64,000 bases of DNA from Asticcacaulis machinosus (GCF_028550435.1 NZ_JAQQKV010000001.1:1-64000), one strand, 5' to 3'. Numbered from the stretch's first letter, positions 1 through 9,271 are shown. The notes: generated by a model from the sequence alone, not told the origin. A program made the numbers and translations.

Positions 1-171
1 TAAAACAAGGCCACTGTGTTGGCCTGCAAATCCAGCACATCCGCAGCCGAACGCGCGGTCACTTCCAGAACGAAAAATTCCAGAAGCCGCAACTGCACTT
101 TTCGACTTAATTTACAGCGTTTTAAGCCCATATCGCCACCATAGATAAGTTGCCTTATCTACGACAGCCCC
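1..171 (-). mobile_element. End of an IS1595-family insertion sequence, cut by the window edge
   Basis: Seen: a short gene on the minus strand begins at 131 and runs off the left edge. Between its start and position 171 lies a terminal sequence which, read from outside inwards on the minus strand, begins GGGGCTGTCGTAGATAAGG. This resembles the terminal inverted repeats I know from IS1595-group elements. An internal palindrome (AGATAAG at 142-148, CTTATCT at 153-159) sits just inside the end. Inference: the outer boundary is at 171. IS1595-family elements usually make 8-bp target duplications, so 172-179 (tacaattt) should reappear beyond the far end, outside this window. Confidence 0.75.
3..131 (-). 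CDS. IS1595-family transposase, N-terminal 43 residues only
   Basis: Read by hand on the minus strand from ATG at 129-131. The peptide contains CKLSRKVQLRLLEFFVLEVT followed by ARSAADVLDLQANTVALF. It matches the helix-turn-helix N-terminus typical of ISXO2-like/IS1595 transposases, which usually continues YRKIR; the two remaining bases of the window fit a following Tyr. The catalytic DDE part lies outside the window. A GGTGG stretch about 5 bases before the ATG could be the ribosome-binding site. Intactness cannot be judged from 43 codons, although no stop or frameshift is seen in them. Confidence 0.75.
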   Translation of the reverse strand, partial: MGLKRCKLSRKVQLRLLEFFVLEVTARSAADVLDLQANTVALF

Positions 172-221
172 TACAATTTATGTAATAGTCTGACTATTCT
201 CTTTCTCCCTACAAGTTTTCG

Positions 222-235
222 TGGTAGCGCTATCA
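222..235. promoter_or_regulatory. LacI-type operator-like palindrome
   Basis: TGGTAGCGCTATCA is centred on the perfect palindrome TAGCGCTA. Sites of the form TGKTAGCGCTAMCA are typical of LacI-family sugar regulators, including the xylose regulators of Caulobacterales (from memory). It lies 250 bp before the secreted hydrolase at 485 and 51 bp inside the insertion-sequence end. I see no gene in the rest of 172-484. A LacI-family repressor is not encoded in the window. Confidence 0.45.
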
Positions 236-484
236 TAACGGTGGAAAACGCCGATTAAATAACGGCTTTTTAATGCCGTGGACCAGGGAAGAGATTATGT
301 CACCGATATATCACGGACTTCGCGTCCGTCTGTGAGCTGCGTTGCCCAAAGCTCAACCCATGTGTCCGGGCACGGTTGATCTATGGTTCGGCGGCATTTT
401 ACCTCTTTGGAAAAGTAAGCGTAAAAAACCGGCAGAGCGTAAAGCTGGATAATCAATAATCAGGAATCAGGAAGGAAAACAGAT

Positions 485-1441
485 ATGGCACATACCCTTA
501 AGTACCACGTGGCCCGCTGGATCAGGAGCGGTTTGGCCGTTGGTGTAGCGGCTCTGGCCAGTTTAGCCGGGTCGTCTGCGATGGCGCAGGCGGATCACAC
601 CATGACGCCGATTGCGATCCCGGCGCAGCCAAAAGCGATTGAGTTGGGTACCGGCCCGCTGCCAGGGGCGACAGCACCGGAAGCCTGGCACAGCCAGTAC
701 GGCAGCGTCTTTGCGCGCAATGTCACCGTGGCCACCCTGACGCCCTTCTTACCCGATCCGTCAAAGGCGACGGGGGCGGCGGTGATTGTGGCGCCCGGCG
801 GCGGGTTTCGGACTTTGTCGATGAACAACGAAGGCTGGGATGTGGCTCAGGCCCTGGCTGACCGTGGGGTGGCCGCATTTGTGCTGAAGTACCGCCTGAA
901 CCAGACGCCGCAGGATATGCCAGCCTTTGAACGCTCGATGGCCGAGATGTTCTCAGGTACCGCCCGCCGTCCGCCCGCGCCTGGGGATGCCTCGGTCACG
1001 CTGGCCCCTCAGATTGCTGATGCGCGCGCCGCCTTTGCGCTGGTGCGATCACGGGCCAAGGAATGGAAGGTTGACAGCGACCGTATCGGCATGGTCGGCT
1101 TTTCGGCGGGGGCCATGCTGACTATGGCGACGACCCTATATGGTCAGGACGCAAAACCGGCCCATATCGCCAATATCTACGGCCCTCTTGCTGCCGTTGA
1201 GGTTCCGGCGGGTGCGCCGCCTCTGTTTGTCGCTTTGGCGGCCGATGATCCGTTCTTTGCCAATGCGGGCTATGGCCTGATCGATAGCTGGCGCACGGCC
1301 AAGCGTCCGGTTGAGTTCCACCTCTATGAACAGGGCGGGCATGGCTTTGGCATGTACCCGAAGGAAACCACCAGCACCGGATGGTTTGAAGCCTATGTGC
1401 GTTGGCTGAGTATGCACGGCTACCTTAAGCCGAAAGCGTAA
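485..1441 (+). CDS. Secreted alpha/beta-hydrolase, acetyl-xylan-esterase/BD-FAE-like
   Basis: 318 residues. An N-terminal signal peptide (Arg-rich start, hydrophobic stretch about 15-30) appears to end near SAMAQA, so the enzyme should be exported. The fold-type signature is clear: an oxyanion-hole segment APGGGF at about 103-108, the nucleophile elbow GFSAG with Ser207, an acid at Asp254/255 (AADDPFF) and His286 in GGHGFGM. The family hydrolyses esters, often acetyl or feruloyl groups on plant polysaccharides; the exact substrate cannot be read here. An AAGGA ribosome-binding site at 472-476 lies 8 bases before the ATG. It stands alone on its strand, behind a LacI-type operator, and was probably part of a sugar-responsive unit whose other members lie beyond the insertion sequence. 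Confidence 0.8.
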   Translation: MAHTLKYHVARWIRSGLAVGVAALASLAGSSAMAQADHTMTPIAIPAQPKAIELGTGPLPGATAPEAWHSQYGSVFARNVTVATLTPFLPDPSKATGAAVIVAPGGGFRTLSMNNEGWDVAQALADRGVAAFVLKYRLNQTPQDMPAFERSMAEMFSGTARRPPAPGDASVTLAPQIADARAAFALVRSRAKEWKVDSDRIGMVGFSAGAMLTMATTLYGQDAKPAHIANIYGPLAAVEVPAGAPPLFVALAADDPFFANAGYGLIDSWRTAKRPVEFHLYEQGGHGFGMYPKETTSTGWFEAYVRWLSMHGYLKPKA

Positions 1442-1454
1442 GGGGGGGGGAAGA

Positions 1455-1494
1455 CGGGCGCGGCAAGCGAAATTATGTATCGTCACCGCGCCCG
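1455..1494. terminator. Hairpin between convergent genes
   Basis: CGGGCGCGG at 1455-1463 pairs perfectly with CCGCGCCCG at 1486-1494, with a 22-base loop. There is no strong T-run, so it may be a weak terminator or only a structural element. A run of nine G (1442-1450) directly follows the stop of the hydrolase gene. Confidence 0.4.
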
Positions 1495-1510
1495 CACCGA
1501 AAAGGTGTTT

Positions 1511-2002
1511 TCAAACCGCGTTATGATCCTTATCGGCAGGGTCGCGTTTGCGGGCGGCCCACATTTCTATCTTTTCCTCAATCGGGTGAGCTACGATCAA
1601 AAGCAATAAAGCCAGCGCGCCCCCGATCAGGAACACCGGCCATGTGGCCAGTCCGGCGGCAATCCCTAAAGCCGCAGTTACCCAAACGGCGGCGGCGGTC
1701 GTCAGACCGTGCACTTTCATCTGATCCTGATCACGAATAACCACCCCGCCGCCGATAAAGCCGATACCGGCCATCACGCCCTGAATAACCCCTTGAATGG
1801 TGCGGCTGAGCGCATCGGGATGTCCCAAAAGCGCATCTATATGGGTGGAGGTGACCGCAACCATAGCTGCCCCCAAAGCCACCAGACCCAGGGTGCGCAT
1901 ACCCGCCGGACGACCGCGCACGTCACGATTGGTGCCTATAGCCATGCCAATGACAGTGGCGGCCAGAAGGCGCAGGCCAATATCCAGTGTTTCGGAATCC
2001 AT
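1511..2002 (-). CDS. MgtC/SapB-family inner-membrane protein
   Basis: 163 residues with four to five hydrophobic segments in the N-terminal two thirds and a charged cytoplasmic tail (EEKIEMWAARKRDPADKDHNAV region). The family signatures are present: an early RLLAATVIGMAIGTNRDVRG segment, then GMRTLGLVALGAA and GIGFIGGGVVI, then GLTTAAAVWVTAALGIAAG. MgtC proteins help cells grow in low magnesium and, in pathogens, modulate the F1Fo ATP synthase; short SapB-like homologues such as this are of uncertain role. The gene faces the hydrolase tail to tail and lies upstream of nothing obvious on its own strand. It may be a stand-alone gene, and no regulator or magnesium leader is evident. Confidence 0.8.
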   Translation of the reverse strand: MDSETLDIGLRLLAATVIGMAIGTNRDVRGRPAGMRTLGLVALGAAMVAVTSTHIDALLGHPDALSRTIQGVIQGVMAGIGFIGGGVVIRDQDQMKVHGLTTAAAVWVTAALGIAAGLATWPVFLIGGALALLLLIVAHPIEEKIEMWAARKRDPADKDHNAV

Positions 2003-2065
2003 GCTGCGCTCCCTGTATATTTATCTCTACACTGAGCATGATCCGGTTTGGCTAAAAAGACGATA

Positions 2066-3199
2066 TCAAACCTTGATGATCCAGTTCTTACGGCGCAGAT
2101 AATCCATGCACAGCCAGATGAAGGCGATGAACAGAATGACCGGGATCAGGGCGGCGGCGGCATCACCGACCACAGGTTTGGCCCAGTGGTACGGCAGAAG
2201 TGTCAGTTGCCAGCCGACCATGCCCGCAGCCAGATCATGCAGCACATAGGCGGCGATGGCATTGATGCCAAAAGCCAGCGGAATGTTGACAAGCGCGGTG
2301 CCTGCCGCATTGGGTTTGGCGTCCGTATCAAGTACGGCATGAAGCCCTGCCAGACAGATCGTGGTGATGCCGCAGGTCACCAGCACAAAGGTGCTGGACC
2401 AGATGTCTTTGATGACCGGAAACACGAACGCCCAGCCGATCCCGGCGACCAGCATGGCAACACCGGCACCGAGTACGGGCAGAGCTGAATTCTTGCCCTT
2501 ACGGCCTAGAAGATACTCACCGATCGCCACGCCGATCAGGCCATGCGCCAAGGCGGGCAGGGTGCCCAGCAGCCCTTCGGGGTCGTAGCCTTCGGGGCCT
2601 TTGACATAGTTGTGGTTGCCTGCGCCGAACATGGCGCGATCTACCGAGGCCACGAAATTATGGCCGCGCTGCCAGATATCATTTGGTAATCCATCTAGGG
2701 CGGGGGCCAGACTGAGCGGCCAGTACAGGGCTAAGATGGCGATGATGATCCCAATGCGCACCTTTGGGCCACACAGGAAAAACAGCAGTGCGCATCCGCC
2801 GTAGACCAGACCGATGCGCTGAAGCACGCCCCAGAACCGCCATGTCGTTTCAGACAGAGCCGAAAACCACCACAGATTGGCCAGAATAAACCCGATCAGA
2901 AACAACCTGAATGTGCGCCAGAAAATCTTAAGCGCCTGATCTGCGTTCAGGCCGTTCAATTGGCGGGCGCGATCAAGCGCCATAGGGATGGATACCCCGA
3001 CCATCATCAGAAAGGCCGGAAACACCACATCGGCGATCATCAGCCCATCCCAATGGGCATGAAGCAGCGGCGGATAAACCTCAGCGTTCTGGCCATATTT
3101 CATGCCCGCGGTGGCATTGACGAGGATCATACCCATGACCGTCAGTCCGCGCAGAACATCAAGCGAGATCAGTCGAGGTGGTTTGGTGGTATCGGTCAT
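2066..3199 (-). CDS. nagX: NagX-like membrane acyltransferase (DUF5009, HGSNAT-related)
   Basis: 377 residues, about ten membrane segments. The N-terminus carries the family hallmark SLDVLRGLT (12-20). His47 in LLHAHWDGLMIADVVFPAF aligns with the acetyl-accepting active-site His of human heparan-alpha-glucosaminide N-acetyltransferase. The lysosomal enzyme passes acetyl groups across the membrane to glucosamine. In proteobacterial GlcNAc-utilisation regulons the homologue NagX is thought to act in the inner membrane on GlcNAc or its oligomers. The ATG overlaps the stop of the upstream GH20 gene (ATGA at 3196-3199), so the two are co-transcribed and probably translationally coupled. This places the protein firmly in the chitin/GlcNAc pathway. 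Which direction acetyl transfer runs here is unknown. Confidence 0.8.
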   Translation of the reverse strand: MTDTTKPPRLISLDVLRGLTVMGMILVNATAGMKYGQNAEVYPPLLHAHWDGLMIADVVFPAFLMMVGVSIPMALDRARQLNGLNADQALKIFWRTFRLFLIGFILANLWWFSALSETTWRFWGVLQRIGLVYGGCALLFFLCGPKVRIGIIIAILALYWPLSLAPALDGLPNDIWQRGHNFVASVDRAMFGAGNHNYVKGPEGYDPEGLLGTLPALAHGLIGVAIGEYLLGRKGKNSALPVLGAGVAMLVAGIGWAFVFPVIKDIWSSTFVLVTCGITTICLAGLHAVLDTDAKPNAAGTALVNIPLAFGINAIAAYVLHDLAAGMVGWQLTLLPYHWAKPVVGDAAAALIPVILFIAFIWLCMDYLRRKNWIIKV

Positions 3200-5550
3200 G
3201 GCTGGGTATCCGAAGCGGGTCTGAAGGTAATCTGATCGATCACAAAGACCGGATCAAGTGAGGGGCGGGTAAATCCGATGCACAGGTCGTGATGGCCGGT
3301 TTGAGCGGGCACTGCGCCGGTTACGGTTGTCAAACGCGGGTTGGTTTTGATCGTGTCTGGTAAGGCTAAGGTGGCAAGGGGTTCACCTTCGCAGGTTGGA
3401 GCATTGCCGATGCGCTTGCGGATAAACATTTCACCATAAGGTGTGGCGGGTGGCTCAAAGCTGACCTTACGGCGGCCATTGACGGTCAGGAAGTTGAAGG
3501 GCACCTGACCGACGACGGCACGGATATCAAGACCGTGGGACAGATCAGCCTGCGGCCACAGCCAGCACGACTGATATACATTGACGGCAAACACGGCCCG
3601 GTCTTCGCCGGGGGCGTCGTCCTCAAGATGGTGGGGGAAGGGCTCGCCGCAGGTTTGCAACTGATGGCTTTTGCGGGTGGCAACGGTATCAGGGTTTATA
3701 GCGTAGCTGCGCTCCCGCCCCAGAGGTGCGCCATTAATATAGGTTTGGGCCGTAATGTGGGCGGGCATGGCGACGTCAAGTGGGACGGTATAGGTTTCAG
3801 GCGCTGCGCTGTTCAGGCGATAACGTATCTCACCGAGGCTCAGGTGATTAATCAGGGTGAGCTTGGTGGTATCGCCTGCGCGTTCATAAGCTATATCCGG
3901 CTCGAACGGGATGGTGTTGTATGTTACTCCCAGCGCATCCAGTCGTTTGAGCGTCGCGGGCAGGTCCGCGCTGAACCGGCTCCAGTCGCGCTTACTTTGA
4001 GGTGACCAGCCGACTTCGGACAGGGCAATCAGGCGCGGAAACACCATCGTCTCAACGCGGCGGGCGTGGCGCATGTGCTCAGTCCAGACATTGGCCTGCA
4101 CGCCGATGATGTGAGCTTCGCGCTCCGGCGTGATGCCTTCGGGTGTGGAGTCGAAGTCATAGACATCGCGCAGGCTGGCGATCCGTCCACGGCCTGGTGG
4201 CTCATCCGGTGAGGCACTTTGGGCGCTGTCGAGATACAAGACAGGCTCTGGCGACAAAACCGTGTCGTGGCCGAGGGCTGCGGCCGCAACAGCGCCATCC
4301 AAACCGCGCCAGCTCATGACTGTGGCGTCAGGCGCCAAGCCGCCTTCCAGAATTTCATCCCAGCCGATCATGCGCCGTCCGCGTTTGGCAATATGCTGGC
4401 CTATGCGCGTGATGAACCAGCTTTGCAGTTCATCCTCATCTTTCAGGCCAAGGTCTTTGATACGCTGCTGGATGTAGGGGCTGGCGCGCCACTGGTTCTT
4501 GATGGCCTCATCGCCGCCGATGTGGATGTAATCGGACGGGAACAGATCCATGACCTCATCCAGCACATCGGTCAGGAACCGGAACGTCGCATCGTCTATA
4601 TTAAAGAGATAGGGGTAGACGCCCCATTTGTTCATGCTCTCATTGGGCGGTTGTCCGGTGACGCCAAATTCCGGGTAGGCATGGACGGCCGCCAAAGCAT
4701 GGCCGGGCATTTCAATTTCGGGAACGATGGTAATATTGCGGGCGCGCGCATAGGCTATCAGTTCGCGCACGTCATCCTGTGTATAAAAGCCGCCATAGCG
4801 TAAGAGGGCACCTCTTGCGTCAAACCCTTGCGCCCCGGCCAGTTGGCGAAAGGCGGAAGCCTCCGTCAGCTTAGGATAGCGTTTGATCTCCAGCCGCCAA
4901 GCCTGATCGTCGGTCAGGTGCCAGTGCAGGACATTGAGCTTATGGACAGCCATGGCGTCAATCAGCAGGCGGATATCGGATGGGCTTTGATAATGACGCG
5001 CCGAGTCGAGCATCAATCCGCGCCAGCCATAGCGGGGTTGATCCTTTATAGTGAGCGCGGGCAGAGTCGAGTTCTGTTGGGCCAATTGCCAAAGGGTCAT
5101 AGCCCCGTAAAACAGCCCTTCGCGATGGGGCGCCGTTATGGTGATGCCTTCAGGGATAATATCAAGCCTGTAGGCTTCGAGCGCAGAGCTTTCGATATCG
5201 CCGCGCCTGAAACGAATAGCGGCTGGGGTTTGAGGGGGATTCACGAGCTTAAGGCGAACCCCGGTGGTCTGGATGAGCAGGGATTGAAACTGCTTCGCGA
5301 CCCCATAGGCTTCGATATCACCGGCTGGGGTCGCTATCGCAATGCCGGAAGTCAGCCGGAAGTGGCCGTTTGTGGTTACGAGATCAGCGGGGGCTGGCGT
5401 GAGGTGAACCGCTTGCGCGGCTTCAGCGCCGTGAGCCGAAGGCACATATAATCCGGCAAATATCCCGGCAAGCCAAAGCCCAAAGCCTAAGGGGTTGCGG
5501 TATTGGTTTCTCATCAGAGTGATAACTGCGTCTTCTTGCTTGCTTTTCAT
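3196..5550 (-). CDS. Beta-N-acetylhexosaminidase, GH20 (first copy)
   Basis: Family GH20 exo-hydrolase releasing GlcNAc/GalNAc from non-reducing ends by substrate-assisted catalysis. Numbered from the ATG at 5550 (784 residues): an N-terminal membrane-active stretch 20-42 looks like a signal peptide (VPSAHGA); a GH20b domain spans about 45-170; the catalytic barrel about 175-530 contains HIGGDE with Asp347-Glu348; C-terminal beta domains follow (about 540-784), with Cys pairs that fit a periplasmic protein. Three starts are possible: TTG 5559, ATG 5550 and ATG 5514. The last gives the neatest signal peptide (MRNQYRNPLGFGLWLAGIFAG), and none has a convincing ribosome-binding site. The gene heads an operon with the NagX-like gene and is divergent from the TonB-dependent receptor. 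Confidence 0.9.
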   Translation of the reverse strand: MKSKQEDAVITLMRNQYRNPLGFGLWLAGIFAGLYVPSAHGAEAAQAVHLTPAPADLVTTNGHFRLTSGIAIATPAGDIEAYGVAKQFQSLLIQTTGVRLKLVNPPQTPAAIRFRRGDIESSALEAYRLDIIPEGITITAPHREGLFYGAMTLWQLAQQNSTLPALTIKDQPRYGWRGLMLDSARHYQSPSDIRLLIDAMAVHKLNVLHWHLTDDQAWRLEIKRYPKLTEASAFRQLAGAQGFDARGALLRYGGFYTQDDVRELIAYARARNITIVPEIEMPGHALAAVHAYPEFGVTGQPPNESMNKWGVYPYLFNIDDATFRFLTDVLDEVMDLFPSDYIHIGGDEAIKNQWRASPYIQQRIKDLGLKDEDELQSWFITRIGQHIAKRGRRMIGWDEILEGGLAPDATVMSWRGLDGAVAAAALGHDTVLSPEPVLYLDSAQSASPDEPPGRGRIASLRDVYDFDSTPEGITPEREAHIIGVQANVWTEHMRHARRVETMVFPRLIALSEVGWSPQSKRDWSRFSADLPATLKRLDALGVTYNTIPFEPDIAYERAGDTTKLTLINHLSLGEIRYRLNSAAPETYTVPLDVAMPAHITAQTYINGAPLGRERSYAINPDTVATRKSHQLQTCGEPFPHHLEDDAPGEDRAVFAVNVYQSCWLWPQADLSHGLDIRAVVGQVPFNFLTVNGRRKVSFEPPATPYGEMFIRKRIGNAPTCEGEPLATLALPDTIKTNPRLTTVTGAVPAQTGHHDLCIGFTRPSLDPVFVIDQITFRPASDTQP

Positions 5551-5574
5551 TGTTACCAATTAAATACCTATTGG
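5551..5574. promoter_or_regulatory. Candidate operator for the GH20-nagX operon
   Basis: CCAAT (5556-5560) and ATTGG (5570-5574) form an inverted pair directly against the start of the GH20 gene. Read on the minus strand this segment contains TATTTAATTGGTAA, and the same 14 bases occur at 5816-5829 in front of the receptor. The sharing across one divergent region suggests a common regulator. About 240 bp of AT-rich sequence (5575-5800) separates the two; I see no gene in it. Confidence 0.5.
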
Positions 5575-5802
5575 CGGTTTTGTGTGATTTTTTACGTCTA
5601 AAATAGGGGGTTAAATATAACACACTGTCAATGGAATTTTGTAACTTTGCTATTATTGGAGGTATCATAAGGCCGCATTCTGTGTGTGTTTTATTGTGGT
5701 TTGTGTGGAAAGTAAATATAAAACAGCATGTTATGTTTTGATTTTGTGGCGGCCTGGCATTGTGTCGTTTTTGTGTAGACAGTCTTGGGGAACTGTGTTT
5801 TG

Positions 5803-5836
5803 TTGATAATGCCAATATTTAATTGGTAATGCCAAT
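5803..5836. promoter_or_regulatory. Tandem candidate operators before the TonB-dependent receptor
   Basis: TTGATAATGCCAAT (5803-5816) and TTGGTAATGCCAAT (5823-5836) are 13/14 identical and spaced exactly 20 bp, two helical turns. Within them CCAAT, ATTGG and CCAAT start at 5812, 5822 and 5832, alternating orientation every 10 bp. This is the arrangement expected for a cooperatively bound dimeric repressor or activator. The remaining 185 bp to the receptor ATG is a GC-richer leader without a supported gene. Confidence 0.5.
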
Positions 5837-6021
5837 GTGATTTTTGAATGCCGCTTGTGCGGGTTGAAATGTCCGAGTGGTATGGGTGCGTCAGGTGGAT
5901 GGTGATGCCGTTGGGGAACTATCCGGCAGCCGTCTTTATCGGCGTTATCGCGGACTTTATGGGCCAGAGCCACTTTCATTCAGGGGAAGGGCGGCCGGGG
6001 ATTATTGGAGGGTTTCAGGGT

Positions 6022-9000
6022 ATGAAGAGTTTACCTAAAATATCGCGCGCACGTAGTCGCCTTCTGGCGGGGTCGGTGCTGGCGAGTGCGGCCGTTTTGG
6101 CCTTTGCAGGGCCTGTGCTGGCTCAGGAGGCGGCCGATACGGATACGACCGAGGTTGTGGTGGTTGGCGCGCGTAAAAACCTGCAATCGGCGCAGCAGAT
6201 CAAGCGCAACGCCGATACGGTCGTCGATTCGATCACGTCTGAGGATATTGGCTCTTTTCCCGATAAGTCGGTGGCCGAAGCCCTGCAACGGGTGGCCGGT
6301 ATTACCGTAACGCGCTTTGCCGGTACGGACGATACCTCGCACTTTTCGGCCGAACCGTCGGGGGTGATCGTGCGCGGCCTGCCGCAGGTGCGCTCGGAAT
6401 TTAACGGTCGCGATACCTTCTCGGCCAACTCGTCGCGGGGCCTGAGCTGGGGCGATATCTCGCCGGAACTGATGGGCCGGATCGATGTCTATAAGAACCA
6501 GACCGCAGAGCTGATCGAAGGCGGTATCGCCGGGTCTATTGATCTGCGCACGCGTCTGCCGTTTGACTCCAGAGGCCGGTCAATGGGTCTGACGGTTGAC
6601 TTTTCTTATGGCGATCGCGCCGAAAAGTGGGCGCCGTCCGTATCAGGCATCTGGTCTGACCGCTGGGAAACGGAACTGGGTGAGTTTGGCCTGATGGGCA
6701 ATCTGGCCTATTCCAAGGTCATCACGGCTTCCGAAGGTGTGCAATATGACCGTATGGCCATTTTCGATGTCGACGCGTTCGGGCCGGGCCTGAGCTATGT
6801 GCCATCTGGCGTCTATATGCGCGAAAATATCTATGACCGCCGCCGCAAAGGTATATCCCTGGCCGGGCAGTGGCGCTCCAACGACCGTACCATGATAGCC
6901 ACCGCGCAGTTCAATCGCTCAAGCTACGATAACTCGTGGAAAGAGCGCTCGATCTATTCGTCAGCATTCTCGATCTATGGTTCGGCGACGGATTCGATTG
7001 TGACGGACGGAGCCTTGCTGGGGGCGCTGACCGGTACTGATCCGCTGGTATTCGACGATCAGGGCAATTTTGTCAGCGGGTCATGGTCGGGCCCGACGCT
7101 TTATCGCGGTGAGGGGCTTGCGGCAGGCTTGCTGCTGGCCGGCAATGAGTTGGGCCAGCCGTTCTTTAATCAATGCTATTCATGGGAAGGCTGCGTTGGG
7201 CGTCAGGCACCGCAACTGGATACAGCCTCAAACCGTTTGAAAAACAACCAGTTCACGCAGGATGCTTCACTTAATTTCAAGTGGAATCCGACCGAAAAGC
7301 TGCGCCTGAATTTCGATGCGCAGTATGTTGAATCCGAAGTGAAAAACTATAACGCTTCGGCGCTGGCGCGCACCTTTGTCAACACCTATGTCGATGCGTC
7401 GGGGAAGTATCCGACCCTGACGTTTGAGCCTGAAGCGGCGGAAAACATCAATCTGTCGCCAGGTGGGCTGAATAACGCCAACAACTATTCGTACTATGCG
7501 GTCACGGAACATACCGAAGACTCTGACGGCACCGAACTGGCGCTGCGGGCCGATGCTGAATACGATTTTGATGGCACATGGCTCGATTCGATCAAGGTTG
7601 GGGTGCGTTATGCGGACCGTGATCAAACAGTGCGCTGGGGGGCCTATAACTGGGCTAACATCGCTAACACCTGGGCCAGTTCCGGCCCGTACTATAATAT
7701 CGACAAGCCGATCTACGGCGACGGCTCATTCGAATATTACACCTTTGATTCCGACTTCTTTGACGGCAATCAGATGAACCATCACACCTTTGCCTTCTTC
7801 AGCATGGATCGCCTGATGGATCGTGAAGGCTTTGGTGAGACCTTGCGGGCGGATCGTGTCAAAGGCCCCGGTTACACCTTGACAGGTGATGATTTCGCGC
7901 CGGTCTGTTCGGGTATTGGCTATCGTACCGGTGAAACCGTTATAAGCGATTACGGCTGTTACCTGCCGAACGAAATCCTGAAATTCAATGAAAAGACCAG
8001 TGCGGCCTATTTCATGCTGAAATTTGGCGGGCCGGACGCTACGATTGGCGGTATTGGCGTTTCGGGTAATATTGGTGCGCGTTATGTCGAAACGACCGAT
8101 AAGACCGAAGGCTCGGTGACCTATCCGGTGGCTTTCTCAAGTGCAGCCTTGGTCTGTACGCGGCCGACGGCCCCGGCACCGGGGGCTCCTGTGCCGCCGC
8201 CAACCACCGGCTGTGTGGTCGGGCCTGAAGAAATCGCCTTCAACAATGGTGGTTTCGTCCTGTCGTCAGCCGAGGCCAAGCATGAGCACTGGCTGCCCAG
8301 CTTTAACCTGAAACTGGATGTGACGGATGAATGGGTGGTGCGTCTGGCGGCGTCTCGTGCGCTGTCGCGTCCGGATGTCGGCCTCCTGCGCAACTATGTA
8401 ACGATTGGCCGGATCAGCCCGAACCTGTCGAACAGCAGTGATCCGAATATTATCCGTAACCCGGCCGGGGATATTGTTGGATATAACTGGCAGTATCAGG
8501 CCAATTCCGGCAACCCGTATCTGGAGCCGATCACGGCCGATCAGTTTGATATTACGGCTGAATATTACTTCGCGTCGGTAGGGTCGTTTACGGCCACGGC
8601 CTTCTATAAGAAGTTCAATAACTATATTCAGGCCGGCACCTATAATCTGGATGTGACCAATAACGGTGTAACCCGCACGGTTCTGGTCGAGGGCCCGATG
8701 AATGGTGATGGTGCCAAGATTTTCGGTCTCGAAGTGGCCTATCAGCGCTTCTTCGACTTCCTGCCCGCACCTTGGGACGGTCTGGGCGTTCAGGCCAACT
8801 ATACCTACGTCAAGAATGACGGGATCGAGACCACCCACCTGACCAATGAAACCGGTCAGGGAACGGGCGGCGGCGGCGTGACTTACGACGCCACGGCGGT
8901 CAAGGCCGATGCTCTCGAAGGCGTGTCTGAAAACGCCTACAACCTCGTGATGATGTACGAAAAGGGTAAACTCTCCGCCCGTCTGGCCTATAACTGGCGC

Positions 9001-9249
9001 GATGAGTTCCTGGTGACGGCCATCGACTGCTGCGTCGGCTTGCCGGTCTGGCAGGAAGCGGCCGGGTATCTTGATGGCTCTGTTCGCTATCGGGTCAATG
9101 ATACGCTGGAACTGTCGGTTCAGGGTTCTAACCTGCTGGGTGAAGACACCGTGCTACTGCAACAGGTCAACAATGACGGCCTGCTCAAGCCGAACGCCTG
9201 GTTCAAAAACGACCGTCGCGTTCAGGTGGGGCTGACGCTTAAATACTAA
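6022..9249 (+). CDS. TonB-dependent outer-membrane receptor, probable chito-oligosaccharide importer
   Basis: 1,075 residues from ATG 6022, chosen because GGAGGG (6007-6012) lies 9 bases upstream and the protein then starts with a signal peptide ending near VLAQEA; an in-frame extension to 5848 lacks both. A TonB-box-like TEVVVVGAR follows, then the plug domain (about 55-200, with SITSEDIGSFPDKSVAEALQ and VIVRGLPQVRSEFNGR) and a long beta-barrel ending in the aromatic-terminated RRVQVGLTLKY. The length and N-terminus fit the Caulobacter/Xanthomonas receptor group used for sugar uptake. Its setting between GH20-nagX and GH18/GH20/GH16 genes argues for chitin oligomers or GlcNAc as the ligand, which is inference. 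A terminator follows, so the downstream halogenase genes may depend on readthrough or their own promoter. Confidence 0.9.
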   Translation: MKSLPKISRARSRLLAGSVLASAAVLAFAGPVLAQEAADTDTTEVVVVGARKNLQSAQQIKRNADTVVDSITSEDIGSFPDKSVAEALQRVAGITVTRFAGTDDTSHFSAEPSGVIVRGLPQVRSEFNGRDTFSANSSRGLSWGDISPELMGRIDVYKNQTAELIEGGIAGSIDLRTRLPFDSRGRSMGLTVDFSYGDRAEKWAPSVSGIWSDRWETELGEFGLMGNLAYSKVITASEGVQYDRMAIFDVDAFGPGLSYVPSGVYMRENIYDRRRKGISLAGQWRSNDRTMIATAQFNRSSYDNSWKERSIYSSAFSIYGSATDSIVTDGALLGALTGTDPLVFDDQGNFVSGSWSGPTLYRGEGLAAGLLLAGNELGQPFFNQCYSWEGCVGRQAPQLDTASNRLKNNQFTQDASLNFKWNPTEKLRLNFDAQYVESEVKNYNASALARTFVNTYVDASGKYPTLTFEPEAAENINLSPGGLNNANNYSYYAVTEHTEDSDGTELALRADAEYDFDGTWLDSIKVGVRYADRDQTVRWGAYNWANIANTWASSGPYYNIDKPIYGDGSFEYYTFDSDFFDGNQMNHHTFAFFSMDRLMDREGFGETLRADRVKGPGYTLTGDDFAPVCSGIGYRTGETVISDYGCYLPNEILKFNEKTSAAYFMLKFGGPDATIGGIGVSGNIGARYVETTDKTEGSVTYPVAFSSAALVCTRPTAPAPGAPVPPPTTGCVVGPEEIAFNNGGFVLSSAEAKHEHWLPSFNLKLDVTDEWVVRLAASRALSRPDVGLLRNYVTIGRISPNLSNSSDPNIIRNPAGDIVGYNWQYQANSGNPYLEPITADQFDITAEYYFASVGSFTATAFYKKFNNYIQAGTYNLDVTNNGVTRTVLVEGPMNGDGAKIFGLEVAYQRFFDFLPAPWDGLGVQANYTYVKNDGIETTHLTNETGQGTGGGGVTYDATAVKADALEGVSENAYNLVMMYEKGKLSARLAYNWRDEFLVTAIDCCVGLPVWQEAAGYLDGSVRYRVNDTLELSVQGSNLLGEDTVLLQQVNNDGLLKPNAWFKNDRRVQVGLTLKY

Positions 9250-9271
9250 GCCGTCCTCAGCGGTTGGAATG

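Noticed and set aside
5803-5836. Spaced repeats as the start of a CRISPR-like array
   Set aside because: Only two short imperfect units; spacing and symmetry fit operators.
5848-6021. N-terminal extension of the TonB-dependent receptor
   Set aside because: It precedes the signal peptide and a good GGAGGG site; more likely untranslated leader.
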